Assembly: GCA_910587925.1 (NCBI GenBank) | Contig: CAJUOC010000001.1 | Span: 95,252-159,251, forward strand | DNA: 64,000 bases | DNA from: an uncultured Muribaculaceae bacterium | GTDB taxonomy: Bacteria > Bacteroidota > Bacteroidia > Bacteroidales > Muribaculaceae | Direction: 5' to 3' | Shown: positions 8,597 to 17,118 of the stretch, in pieces | Layout: every line of letters starts with the position of its first letter | How positions within the stretch are numbered: the stretch's first letter is position 1 | Notes under the pieces: model-generated | What the model was told of the DNA's origin: nothing | Database searches by the model: none | The model's input: the letters and a program-made list of their open reading frames with translations, nothing else | Translations under genes and position numbers: made by a program

Positions 8597-8868
8597 TGCG
8601 GGAGGGATTTGAGGATTTTGATTGCATGGAGCATACGCTCGGGAGCCACTCGCTCTCCATTTACCAACCACAGGTTTTGTATTTCTTCTCTTACAGCCTC
8701 AGCTTGCGTAAGGAGGAAGATATTCAGATTCTCTACCCACTCACGCATATGAGCCATTTCATCTTTGGGAAGCACGGCCACAAGCGACCCGATGCCAAAC
8801 ACGTCTTTCTCATAAACTTTACCGAGAAGACGCTCGCCCTCTTCAATCAACGACTGTTTTGTTGCCAT
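8593..8868 (-). CDS. Hypothetical 91-residue protein preceding the BspA-like gene
   Basis: MATKQSLIEEGERLLGKVYE at the start. Soluble, predicted mostly helical, with no signal peptide. The last 4 bp overlap the BspA-like start codon (ATGA), so the two are translationally coupled. Not recognised. It could be a cytoplasmic partner of the exported protein, but that is only a guess from position. Confidence 0.6.
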   Translation of the reverse strand: MATKQSLIEEGERLLGKVYEKDVFGIGSLVAVLPKDEMAHMREWVENLNIFLLTQAEAVREEIQNLWLVNGERVAPERMLHAIKILKSLPQ

Positions 8869-8921
8869 TTTTTAAAGTGCCGCAGGGCTCCTCTCCTTGG
8901 CAATCAGATTATAAAAGAAAA

Positions 8922-9013
8922 GCGTGAGAGCCTGTACGTTCTGCCCGTTCCACGCATAGAGGCTCTGGCATCGCCCATCGTAGTAGAACGGGCAGACTGC
9001 AGAAGCCTCACGC
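8922..9013. repeat. 92-bp imperfect inverted repeat
   Basis: Arms of about 28 bp (8922-8950 and 8986-9013) begin GCGTGAG and end in a perfect TCTGCCCGTTC core, separated by 35 bp. No target-site duplication is evident, so a miniature element is possible but unproven. Confidence 0.5.
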
Positions 9014-9380
9014 AGAATATGCAGACGCGTCCACATTCAATACATACGCATAGAATCGGACGGATAAACATATCCACAAAGGCATCTACCGCCTGCTACA
9101 TTCTTGACTACGATTTTGAAACTGCCAGATTTCTATGCGTCAAGAAAGAGCGTCGAGTAAACGCTTTCCATTATGTATAGCACCCTCCCGCTTGCCCATA
9201 TCGGGCTTCTGCGGTCGATATGCACTGCAAATAACGCTAATATTTTCAAGATACACAATACCTTTCCTTATAAAACAGATTTGTTGTAACAAACTTTTTG
9301 CACTTTCGGTATTGTTTTTTCATCCCATCTGCACCTTACGTATACACGTTAATGCCATCACCGCCAAGTGACAGACATGG

Positions 9381-9430
9381 ATATAATAAAACCACGGCCG
9401 TGCCCGAAGGCTATAGTTGTGGCCGTGGTT
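9381..9430 (-). terminator. Terminator of the fabD-speA-truA operon
   Basis: Read on the minus strand, AACCACGGCC (9421-9430) pairs with GGCCGTGGTT (9390-9399), followed by TTTTATTATAT. It lies about 107 bp downstream of the truA stop. Confidence 0.7.
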
Positions 9431-9536
9431 AGATGTATTCCTTTCACTTTAGCAACGTCTATGAGGCTCACACCATCGCTGCTATGTCGTCGGAGTGTGT
9501 GGTATGTTTACGGCGACTTCGCCGCTAATCGGCTGA

Positions 9537-10277
9537 TTATTCACCATACAGCACATCCCACAGGAAGAGGGGGGCGGCGGGCATCGAGGTGCCGGCGGCG
9601 CAGCGGTCGAGGCGGTCGAGCACGCCGGTGAGGCCGTCGGCGTCGAGCTTGCCGCGGCCTACCTCGACCAGCGTGCCGACTACGGCGCGCACCATGTTGC
9701 GCAGGAAGCGGTCGGCGGCTATCTCGAAGTACCAGCGGTGGTCGTCGATGCGGTGCCAGGCGGCGCGGCGCACATCGCAGATGTTGGTCTTGACGTCGGT
9801 GTGCAGCTTGCTGAACGATGTGAAGTCGCGGCGACCGATGAGGCGCCGGGCGGCCTCGTTCATGGCATCGAAGTCGAGCGAGGGCGAGGCCTGCCACGAC
9901 AGCGGCGCGGCAAAGGGGTCTTTGCGGGTATGGGCGAAGTATCGGTATGACCGCTCGGTGGCGTCGAAGCGCGCATGGGCGTCGGGAGCCACGGGCCACG
10001 CCGAGGCGATGGCTATCGAGGGGCCGCAGAGGGCGTTGAGCGAGCGCAGAAATGTCGGCGCCGAGGCGTCGAAGCCGTCGGGGAGATCGACATGGGCTAT
10101 CATGCGGCGGGCGTTGACGCCGGCGTCGGTGCGCCCGGCGCCGGTGATGCCCACCGGGCGGCGCAGCAGACGCGACAGAGCCTCCTCGACGGTCGACTGC
10201 ACTGTCACCACTCCCGGCTGTACCTGCCAGCCGTGGAAGGGCGCGCCCAGATATGACAGCTCTACAAACCAGCGCAT
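9537..10277 (-). CDS. truA: tRNA pseudouridine(38-40) synthase
   Basis: 246 residues. Isomerises uridines 38-40 in the tRNA anticodon stem-loop. The start is MRWFVELSYLGAPFHGWQVQ. The catalytic motif is GAGRTDAGVNA with the essential Asp, about residue 50, and DRFLRNMVRAVVGTLVEVG is the usual C-terminal signature. Its start codon shares one base with the speA stop (10277), placing it last in the fabD-speA-truA operon. Confidence 0.95.
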   Translation of the reverse strand: MRWFVELSYLGAPFHGWQVQPGVVTVQSTVEEALSRLLRRPVGITGAGRTDAGVNARRMIAHVDLPDGFDASAPTFLRSLNALCGPSIAIASAWPVAPDAHARFDATERSYRYFAHTRKDPFAAPLSWQASPSLDFDAMNEAARRLIGRRDFTSFSKLHTDVKTNICDVRRAAWHRIDDHRWYFEIAADRFLRNMVRAVVGTLVEVGRGKLDADGLTGVLDRLDRCAAGTSMPAAPLFLWDVLYGE

Positions 10278-12175
10278 CAGTCGCGCTCGAGATAGGTGTA
10301 GCCGAAAAGGCCGGCGCGGTAGGTGCTCACAAAGTTGCGGCCCTCCTCGGGTGAGATGGTGCCGGCTTTCATGGAGGCGGTGACCCAGGCCTCGACGTTG
10401 CGCACGAGCTTCTTGGGATTGAACTGCACGTAGTCGAGCACCTCGTCGACGCTCTCGCCCTCGATAATCTGGTCAATCTCGTAGCGGTCTTTGTACACGC
10501 TGATATGCACGGCATTGGTATCGCCGAAGAGATTGTGCATATCGCCCAGGATCTCCTGGTAGGCGCCCACGAGGAACACGCCCAGATAGTACGGCTCGCC
10601 CGAGCGCAGCGCATGTACCGGCAGGGCGCCCTTGGAGCCTTGATGGGTGATGAAGCTGTCGATCTTGCCGTCGCTGTCGCAGGTCATGTCCTGTATGGTA
10701 CAGGTGCGGGTGGGCCGCTCATCGAGCCGCGACAGGGGGATGATGGGAAACATCTGGTCGACGGCCCAGGCATCGGGCAGCGACTGAAACAGGGAGAAGT
10801 TGCAGAAGTACTTGTCGGGAATCATGCGCGCAATCTTGCGCAGCTCATCGGGCACGTGCTTCATGCTCTCGGCTATCTGACCCACCTCGCGGGTGATGCT
10901 CCAGAAAAGTTTCTCGATGGTGGCGCGGGTCTTCAGGTCGAGCATACCCAGCGAGAAGAGGTCGAGCGCCTCCTCGCGTATCTGCAGGGCGTCGTGCCAG
11001 CTCTCGAATAGATTGTTCTGGTCGAGACTGTCCCAGATATTGTACAGCTCGCGGGCGAGCTCATGGGCGTCGGCGTCGAGCTCGGCATCGTCGGCCCAGC
11101 GGGGCAGCTCGGCCGTCTCCAGCACCTCCAGGATGAGGATGGAGTGATGGGCGGTAAGCGAGCGTCCGCTCTCGGTGATCACATCGGGCTGGCGCAGGCC
11201 ATGCTTGGTGCATGCCTCGACGATGGCCGACACGGCATCGTTGGCATACTCCTGTATGGAGTAGTTCATCGAACTTTCCGACGATGAGCTGCGGGTGCCG
11301 TCGTAGTCGACGCCCAGGCCGCCGCCGATGTCGATGAAGTCGATATCGAAGCCCATCTTGCTCAGCTGCACATAAAACTGTGTGGCCTCGCGCAGGGCGT
11401 TCTTGATGACGCGTATCTTGGTAATCTGGCTGCCGATATGGAAGTGTATCAGCTTGAGACAGTCTTTGATGCCGCGCTTGTCGAGTATCGACAGGGCCGT
11501 GAGCAGCTCCGACGAGTTGAGGCCGAATTTCGACGAGTCGCCGCCGCTCTCGCTCCACTTGCCCGAGCCGGTGCTCGAGAGCTTGATGCGCATGCCTATG
11601 TTGGGGCGTATCTTCAGGCGCTTGGCTATGTCGGCGATGAGGGTAAGCTCGTTGAGCTTCTCCACCACCAGGTATATGCGCCGCCCCATCTTCTGTGCCA
11701 GCAGAGCCAGCTCGATGTAGCCGGCATCCTTGTAGCCGTTGCAGATGATGAGGGCATTGTCGGCGATGTTGGTCGCGAGCACGGCGTGCAGCTCGGGCTT
11801 GCTGCCGGCTTCAAGGCCGATATTGAATTTCTTGCCGTAGGTGACAATCTCCTCGACTACGGGCCGCATCTGATTTACCTTGATGGGATAAATCATATAG
11901 TTGCGGCCGTGATAGTCGTAGGTCTGGGCAGCCTGCTCAAAGCAGCGCGAGATTTTCTCGATACGGTTGTCGAGGATGTCGGGAAAACGCAGCAGCACCG
12001 GGGCCGAGATATCCTTGATCTTCAGCTCGTCCATCACCTCACGCAGGTCCACGGAGGCGTACCCCTGGCGAGGGGTCACCACCACGTGGCCGCGATCGTT
12101 GATAGAGAAATAGTTGCGTCCCCAGCCGCCGATGTTGTACAGCTCGGCGCTGTCGTCGATACGCCACCTGCGCAT
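10277..12175 (-). CDS. speA: Biosynthetic arginine decarboxylase
   Basis: 632 residues. PLP-dependent, alanine-racemase fold (SpeA class). Decarboxylates arginine to agmatine, the substrate of the aguA product. Visible: the PLP lysine in YMIYPIKVNQMRPVV, the substrate-fold motif GDSSKFGL, LIHFHIGSQI, DIGGGLGVDYDGT (phosphate-binding glycines), VITESGRSLTAHHS, and TCDSDGKID carrying the catalytic Cys of the partner subunit. Length is normal for the family. It shares one base with both fabD (12175) and truA (10277), so the three are strictly coupled. Confidence 0.95.
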   Translation of the reverse strand: MRRWRIDDSAELYNIGGWGRNYFSINDRGHVVVTPRQGYASVDLREVMDELKIKDISAPVLLRFPDILDNRIEKISRCFEQAAQTYDYHGRNYMIYPIKVNQMRPVVEEIVTYGKKFNIGLEAGSKPELHAVLATNIADNALIICNGYKDAGYIELALLAQKMGRRIYLVVEKLNELTLIADIAKRLKIRPNIGMRIKLSSTGSGKWSESGGDSSKFGLNSSELLTALSILDKRGIKDCLKLIHFHIGSQITKIRVIKNALREATQFYVQLSKMGFDIDFIDIGGGLGVDYDGTRSSSSESSMNYSIQEYANDAVSAIVEACTKHGLRQPDVITESGRSLTAHHSILILEVLETAELPRWADDAELDADAHELARELYNIWDSLDQNNLFESWHDALQIREEALDLFSLGMLDLKTRATIEKLFWSITREVGQIAESMKHVPDELRKIARMIPDKYFCNFSLFQSLPDAWAVDQMFPIIPLSRLDERPTRTCTIQDMTCDSDGKIDSFITHQGSKGALPVHALRSGEPYYLGVFLVGAYQEILGDMHNLFGDTNAVHISVYKDRYEIDQIIEGESVDEVLDYVQFNPKKLVRNVEAWVTASMKAGTISPEEGRNFVSTYRAGLFGYTYLERD

Positions 12176-13053
12176 TACTGCAGACCGCTGACGGTGACAG
12201 TCTTGTCGATCTTACCGATGAGACCCTGGAGCACCTTGCCCGGGCCGAGCTCGACAAACTCGGTGGCGCCGGCGGCAATCATGTTGCGCACGGTCTGGGT
12301 CCAGCGCACCGGCGCGGTGAGCTGGGCGATGAGGTTGCCCTTGATCTCGGCGGGATCGGTGTGGGGCATTGCGTCGACATTCTGATATACGGGGCATACG
12401 GGCACCGAGAATACGGTGTGGTCGATAGCCTCGGCCAGCTCGGCGCGGGCAGGCTCCATGCAGGGCGAGTGGAAGGCGCCGCCCACGGGCAGGCGCAGCG
12501 CACGCTTGGCACCGGCTTCAAGCAGCTTGGCGCAGGCAGCGTCGATAGCCTCGATCTCGCCGGAAATCACCAGCTGGCCGGGGCAGTTGTAGTTGGCGCA
12601 AACGACCACGCCGGGGATGTCGGCGCACACGGCCTCGACAGTCTCGTCGGACAGGGCGAGCACGGCAGCCATAGTCGAGGGCTTGAGCTCGCAGGCCTTC
12701 TGCATGGCATGGGCGCGGGCGCTCACCAGGCGCAGACCGTCGTCAAAGGTCATCGCGCCGGCGGCCACCAGAGCCGAGAACTCGCCCAGCGAGTGGCCGG
12801 CCACCATATCGGGCTTGAAAGCATCGCCCAGAGTCTTGGCCAGTATCACGGAGTGCAGGAAGATGGCGGGCTGAGTCACCTTGGTCTGCTTGAGCTCCTC
12901 GGCGGTGCCGGCGTGCATCACGTCGGTGATGCTGAAGCCCAGGATATCGTTGGCGCGGTCAAAAAGCTCGCGCGCTACGGGATTGGTGTCGTAGAGATCT
13001 TTGCCCATGCCCACAAACTGGGCACCCTGGCCGGGAAACACATATGCTTTCAT
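12175..13053 (-). CDS. fabD: Malonyl-CoA:ACP transacylase
   Basis: 292 residues. Loads malonate onto acyl carrier protein for fatty acid synthesis. The N-terminal motif is YVFPGQGAQFVGMG. The nucleophile elbow is GHSLGEFSALVAAG (Ser about 90), and the second catalytic residue is the His in GGAFHSPCMEPAR (about 200). First gene of the fabD-speA-truA operon. A TACCTTTG -7 element is found 44 bp upstream. Confidence 0.95.
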   Translation of the reverse strand: MKAYVFPGQGAQFVGMGKDLYDTNPVARELFDRANDILGFSITDVMHAGTAEELKQTKVTQPAIFLHSVILAKTLGDAFKPDMVAGHSLGEFSALVAAGAMTFDDGLRLVSARAHAMQKACELKPSTMAAVLALSDETVEAVCADIPGVVVCANYNCPGQLVISGEIEAIDAACAKLLEAGAKRALRLPVGGAFHSPCMEPARAELAEAIDHTVFSVPVCPVYQNVDAMPHTDPAEIKGNLIAQLTAPVRWTQTVRNMIAAGATEFVELGPGKVLQGLIGKIDKTVTVSGLQ

Positions 13054-13096
13054 GTCGGGAGTAGTTGCTAAGTATTAAATGTATTTAAAAACCGTG

Positions 13097-13104
13097 CAAA
13101 GGTA
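13097..13104 (-). promoter_or_regulatory. -7 element (TACCTTTG) for fabD-speA-truA
   Basis: An exact match to TAnnTTTG on the minus strand, about 44 bp upstream of the fabD start. The -33 region carries no clear TTTG. Confidence 0.45.
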
Positions 13105-13185
13105 GCTATTTTTCCCGAATATATAGTAACTTTACACTCAAATCTCCCATCTACGCAATCTTTATCCATCCTTGTTTATCCATCC

Positions 13186-13413
13186 ATGAATACCCTCACC
13201 ATCCTCCCGCTCTTCCTGGGCAACATACGCGGCATGCAGCTTGTGATAATCATCGCAGTGATACTGCTGCTCTTCGGCGGCAAGAAGATTCCCGAGCTGA
13301 TGCGCGGCCTTGGCAAGGGCATCAACTCCTTCAAGCAAGGCCTCAACGAAGCCAAGGAAGAAATCAACAAGCCCATCGACACCACCCCCGACGCCGACAA
13401 GCCCGGCAAGTAA
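13186..13413 (+). CDS. tatA: Sec-independent translocase subunit TatA
   Basis: 75 residues. One N-terminal membrane helix (about residues 17-30, MQLVIIIAVILLLFGGKK), the FGGKKIPELMRGLGKGIN hinge and amphipathic helix, then a polar tail: the standard TatA/E plan. It polymerises to form the pore for folded twin-arginine substrates. tatC follows after 13 bp. No separate tatB is seen, as is usual for Bacteroidetes minimal Tat systems. Confidence 0.9.
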   Translation: MNTLTILPLFLGNIRGMQLVIIIAVILLLFGGKKIPELMRGLGKGINSFKQGLNEAKEEINKPIDTTPDADKPGK

Positions 13414-13426
13414 CCCTCCCTGCCCC

Positions 13427-14230
13427 GTGAGCGACGAAATGACATTCTGGGACCACCTGGATGCCCTGCGCGGTGTGCTCGTGCGCGCCCTGCTGGTATT
13501 CGGCGCCCTCGCCATCCTATCGTTTTGCGCCATGCCATGGGTGATGGACCACGTGGTACTCGCCCCCTGCCATGCCGACTTCATCCTCTACCGCGCCCTC
13601 GACTCGCTGGGCGCGGCCTCGCCCTTTGCCTCCGTCACCGGCGCCGCCGGGGACTTCAACCTCGACGTGGTGAGCCTCCAGCTCGCATCGCAGTTTTTCG
13701 TACACATGTCAGGCGCCTGCTGGATGGCAGCCGTGCTCGGCTTCCCCGCCCTCATCTACATACTGTGGACATTTGTATCGCCCGCGCTCTACGACCACGA
13801 GCGCCGCGGCATCCGCCGGGCATTTGTATTTGGCAACCTCATGTTTTATCTCGGCGTAGCCACCGGCTACCTGCTCGTGTTTCCGCTTGCCCTGCGCTTC
13901 CTGGCCACGTACAGCCTCAGCGGCTCGATACACACCGTGGTATCGCTCGACTCCTACATGGACAATTTCTTCACCCTCATCCTGGTGATGGGCGCCGTCT
14001 TCGAGCTGCCGCTGCTCTGCTGGCTGCTGGGCAAGATGGGTCTGATGGAGCGCAGCTTCTTCAGCCGCTACCGCCGCCACGCCATAGTAGCCCTGCTCAT
14101 CGCCGCCGGCCTCATCACCCCCACAGGCGACCCCTTCACCCTGCTCGCCGTCTTCATCCCCCTCTACACCCTCTGGGAATTCAGCGGCCGTCTGGTGCCC
14201 CGCACCGCGCCCGAGCCTACCGCCGCCTGA
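13427..14230 (+). CDS. tatC: Sec-independent translocase subunit TatC
   Basis: 267 residues, six predicted membrane helices; the receptor for twin-arginine signal peptides. It starts at GTG 13427 (SDEMTFWDHLDALRGVLVRA), with the family's N-terminal FWDHLxxLR motif. An ATG at 13439 is an alternative but would leave only one residue before TFWDHL. Later signatures include FVSPALYDHERR and LITPTGDPFTLL. An insertion (about residues 45-75) lies in the first periplasmic loop, as in other Bacteroidetes TatC. A perfect 24-bp hairpin follows. Confidence 0.92.
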   Translation: MSDEMTFWDHLDALRGVLVRALLVFGALAILSFCAMPWVMDHVVLAPCHADFILYRALDSLGAASPFASVTGAAGDFNLDVVSLQLASQFFVHMSGACWMAAVLGFPALIYILWTFVSPALYDHERRGIRRAFVFGNLMFYLGVATGYLLVFPLALRFLATYSLSGSIHTVVSLDSYMDNFFTLILVMGAVFELPLLCWLLGKMGLMERSFFSRYRRHAIVALLIAAGLITPTGDPFTLLAVFIPLYTLWEFSGRLVPRTAPEPTAA

Positions 14231-14275
14231 TCTCCCCCCATACACCGCGATGCCCGCTATTTAGAATGCTGACAC

Positions 14276-14327
14276 GCATATACCGTTGACGCCAAGGCCG
14301 GTCGGCCTTGGCGTCAACGGTATATGC
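14276..14327. terminator. Perfect 24-bp hairpin between convergent tatC and transporter genes
   Basis: GCATATACCGTTGACGCCAA and four further bases (14276-14299) pair perfectly with 14304-14327 around a 4-nt loop. There is no T run on the plus strand, so termination would rely on the very stable stem. It may work for both genes. Confidence 0.6.
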
Positions 14328-14337
14328 AGAGATGAAA

Positions 14338-16146
14338 TCAGCGGGCGGGTTGCTGCGAGCCGAAGGTCTCGCGGATGTTCCACACGGCGGCGGAGCCGAG
14401 CAGGAGGAGCACGCCGGCCACTACGAGCATGGCCACTGTGAGGGGGGCGCCGCTCGCGGCGGGCGGGAAGCAGTGCAGCACCAGGCCGCCGCAGAGGGCG
14501 GCGATAATCTGCGGGATGCAGATAGTGCAGTTGAACAGGCCCAGGTACGTACCGATATGGCTGCCCGAGAGGGCGTTGGTAAGTATGGTGAAGGGCATGG
14601 CGAGCATGGCGGCCCAGGCGCAGCCCATCAGGGCATAGCTCACGCTGAGCAGGGCGGGCGAGGTGATGAAGTATACCGATATGAAGCCAAGGGCGCCGAT
14701 GAGCAGCGAGAGGGAGTAGCCGAGGCGGCGGTTGCGGAACTGCGACAGCACCACGGCCCACAGCACGGCGGCCACGGCCTGGATGGCGAGCAGCACGCCA
14801 TTCCAGTCGCCGGCATCCTGATACTGCTTGGAGGCGGCGTTGAGCACGGTGGTGTAGTTGACGCTGATGCTCTCGGGGGAGTCAATCTCGGGCAGTGTCG
14901 AGGTCTGCTCGAGCGTGTATGAGCCATCGCCGTCGGGGCGTGCGATGTGGGCCAGGGTGAGGGCGGTGCCGGGCTCGATGAGCGACATCTCCGATACGGC
15001 TTCCACGCCCGAGGCCACGCTCATGGCGGGATAGCCGTCGATGACGATGGTGCGGCCGGCCTCGGCGACGGTCACCTTGCCGGTGGGAGCGGGGGTCAGC
15101 TTGAGGCTGCCGGCGGCATCGCGTACTATCTGACGGTCGCGTATGAGGGTGTCGCCGTCGATCACCACGGTGCGCGGCTCGGCCCAGTCGCCGTCGATGT
15201 AAAAGCCGGCGATGGCGAGCTGGCCGTCGGTGATGACGGGGCGCCGGCCGTTGAAGAGGTATTTGTCGTCGTATGCCTTGCCGTCTATAGTGACGCCGGT
15301 GACGCGCTGCTCGGCAGGAGCGCCGAAGCTGTGGCCGGCGATGGCGTCGGTGGAGTATGTCCACATGTACAGGAAGCCTGCCCAGCAGAAAAACTGTACC
15401 AGCCCGACAGTCCAGAATACCTTGGGCGCGCGCACCAGCAGCTTTATCAGCCCGGGCTTGTCGCCCTTGGGCTCGGGAGCACCCTGGTAGAGGGCATACT
15501 CGGCGGGGGGCATCTCCTTGACTTTGGCAAAGGTGTATACCACGCAGAGCAGCAGCACCGCGGCACCGATGTAAAAAGCCCAGGTGACCGTGGGGGGCAC
15601 CTCGCCGGCAGGAGCGGTGTTGCTCAGGAAGAGGGCGAGCACGATGGGGGCGATGTAGCCCACGACGGAGCCGGCGTTGCACAGAAAGCTCTGTATGGAG
15701 TATGCGAGGCCCTTTTGCTTCTCGTTGACAAAGTCGCCCACGAGCATCTTGAAGGGCTGCATGGCCATATTGATGGAGGTGTCGAGAAACATCAGCATCA
15801 CCAGGCCGAAGATGATGGCCTGCGACACGCCGAGCCCGAGCGAGCCGGAGTTGGGCAGGAAACACATCACGATGATGGCCACCAAGGCGCCGAAGAGCAG
15901 ATAGGGCAGGCGGCGGCCAAAGCGGTTCCAGGTACGGTCGCTCGACAGGCCCACGATGGGCTGCACGATGAGGCCCATCAGCGGCGGCAGTATCCAGAAG
16001 TAACTGAGGTCGTGAGGGTCGGCGCCGATAGTCGAGAATATGCGGCTTACCTGCGAACTCTGCAGGGCGTATGCGATCTGTACGCCGAAAAATCCGAAAC
16101 TAAGGTTCCAGAGTTTCCAAAAACCTAAATCGGGTTTGCTTTTCAT
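14338..16146 (-). CDS. MFS sugar transporter with an extra inserted domain
   Basis: 602 residues, major facilitator (GPH/sucrose-maltose transporter-like) with about 12 membrane helices; imports a sugar by cation symport, exact substrate unknown. N-terminal motifs include [21 protein letters not shown] and the loop 2-3 signature [15 protein letters not shown]. Unlike the usual 440-500-residue members it carries about 150 polar residues (about 280-430) between helices 7 and 8, rich in short beta-type units ([37 protein letters not shown]). The insert is probably periplasmic. It stands alone between a shared hairpin and the rlmB terminator region. Confidence 0.8.
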   Translation of the reverse strand: MKSKPDLGFWKLWNLSFGFFGVQIAYALQSSQVSRIFSTIGADPHDLSYFWILPPLMGLIVQPIVGLSSDRTWNRFGRRLPYLLFGALVAIIVMCFLPNSGSLGLGVSQAIIFGLVMLMFLDTSINMAMQPFKMLVGDFVNEKQKGLAYSIQSFLCNAGSVVGYIAPIVLALFLSNTAPAGEVPPTVTWAFYIGAAVLLLCVVYTFAKVKEMPPAEYALYQGAPEPKGDKPGLIKLLVRAPKVFWTVGLVQFFCWAGFLYMWTYSTDAIAGHSFGAPAEQRVTGVTIDGKAYDDKYLFNGRRPVITDGQLAIAGFYIDGDWAEPRTVVIDGDTLIRDRQIVRDAAGSLKLTPAPTGKVTVAEAGRTIVIDGYPAMSVASGVEAVSEMSLIEPGTALTLAHIARPDGDGSYTLEQTSTLPEIDSPESISVNYTTVLNAASKQYQDAGDWNGVLLAIQAVAAVLWAVVLSQFRNRRLGYSLSLLIGALGFISVYFITSPALLSVSYALMGCAWAAMLAMPFTILTNALSGSHIGTYLGLFNCTICIPQIIAALCGGLVLHCFPPAASGAPLTVAMLVVAGVLLLLGSAAVWNIRETFGSQQPAR

Positions 16147-16296
16147 GGATGATAAATCTCTATAAATTGTTTTTTGAATCGTCGGAAAATACGGTCCGGC
16201 ACAAGGCGCTCAGCCTGTGGCACCGGCAATTATTGAAAAAATAAATACGCATTCACTCAAATATGCCACAAATTTAGTCAAATATGTATAAACGGC

Positions 16297-16332
16297 AAGC
16301 GTCCGCGCCGAAAATTTTCGGCGCGGACGCTT
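16297..16332. terminator. 36-bp perfect palindrome downstream of rlmB
   Basis: AAGCGTCCGCGCCGAAAA (16297-16314) is followed immediately by its exact reverse complement (16315-16332). It lies 20 bp beyond the rlmB stop and probably terminates the dnaN-to-rlmB operon. Confidence 0.6.
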
Positions 16333-16351
16333 GTGCAGGCGGTCTGATGAG

Positions 16352-17107
16352 TCAGATGACCTCGAGGTCGGCCGACAGACGCTGGCGCACTACCTCGTAC
16401 ATCATCACGCCGGCGGCGACGCTCACATTGAGCGACCCGATGTGACCAAACATCGGTATGGCCACGCGGCGGTCGCACAGCGCCATCACCTCGGGCGATA
16501 TGCCGGTGTCCTCAGCGCCCATCACCAGTGCGACGGGACCGGTGTAGTCGGCCAGGGTATAGTTGATGTCGGCCTTCTCGCTCACGGCCACGATGGTGAA
16601 GCCGCTGTCTTTGAGAAAGCGCACGGCACCGGTGAGCGAGCGCTCGCGGCATACCGGCATCGTGAGCAGGGCGCCGGCCGAGGTCTTGACGGCATCGCCG
16701 CCCACCGACACGCTGCCGCGCTCGGGCACCACGATGGCATTGACGCCGCAGCACTCGGCAGTGCGGGCGATGGCGCCGAAATTGCGCACGTCGGTGATGG
16801 AGTCGAGCACCACCACAAAGGGCAGCACACCCTCGTCGTACAGCCCCGTGACGAGCTGTCCCAGATTGTGGTATGTCACGGCCGAGAGCATGGCCACCAC
16901 GCCCTGGTGGTTGCGGCGGGTGATGCGGTTGAGCCGCTCGACGGGCACCCGCTGGGCCACGATGCGGTGCTGGCGCATCAGCGCGAAAAGCTCCGAGGCC
17001 AGCTCGCCTCCGAGGTCTTTCTTGATGTATAGCTTGTCGATGGTCTTGCCTTCGCGGATTGCTTCGATTACGGCGCGCAGGCCGAAGATATAGTCGGTGG
17101 GTTCCAT
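16352..17107 (-). CDS. rlmB: 23S rRNA (guanosine-2'-O)-methyltransferase, TrmH/SpoU family
   Basis: 251 residues. The N-terminal RNA-binding subdomain starts MEPTDYIFGLRAVIEAIREG. The SPOUT (knotted) methyltransferase domain carries its three motifs: DSITDVRNFGAIARTAEC (Asn and Arg), LVMGAEDTGISPEV, and IPMFGHIGSLNVSVAAGVMMYE. It methylates a conserved guanosine in 23S rRNA if it is a true RlmB. Some TrmH relatives act on tRNA, so the substrate is the least certain part. Last gene of the dnaN-led operon, 11 bp after recN. Confidence 0.88.
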   Translation of the reverse strand: MEPTDYIFGLRAVIEAIREGKTIDKLYIKKDLGGELASELFALMRQHRIVAQRVPVERLNRITRRNHQGVVAMLSAVTYHNLGQLVTGLYDEGVLPFVVVLDSITDVRNFGAIARTAECCGVNAIVVPERGSVSVGGDAVKTSAGALLTMPVCRERSLTGAVRFLKDSGFTIVAVSEKADINYTLADYTGPVALVMGAEDTGISPEVMALCDRRVAIPMFGHIGSLNVSVAAGVMMYEVVRQRLSADLEVI

Positions 17108-17118
17108 TCTTTTTGGGG

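Larger units (their letters stand above)
8869..9536 (-). other. AT-rich intergenic region without a convincing gene
   Basis: 668 bp between two minus-strand units. Open frames here are short, overlap in several frames and show no recognisable protein. It contains a 92-bp imperfect inverted repeat (8922-9013), scattered copies of ACGCATAGA (8952 and 9050 on the plus strand, about 9132 inverted), and the terminator of the fabD-speA-truA operon (9381-9430). A promoter for the 91-residue gene must lie here, but I could not fix it to a consensus. Confidence 0.6.

Noticed and set aside
8584..9371. Plus-strand open frames in the AT-rich region
   Set aside because: Short, overlapping the convincing minus-strand gene at one end, and without recognisable features.
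14947..16128. 393-residue plus-strand open frame opposite the transporter
   Set aside because: No family features and unusual His/Gly content; the minus-strand transporter accounts for the region.
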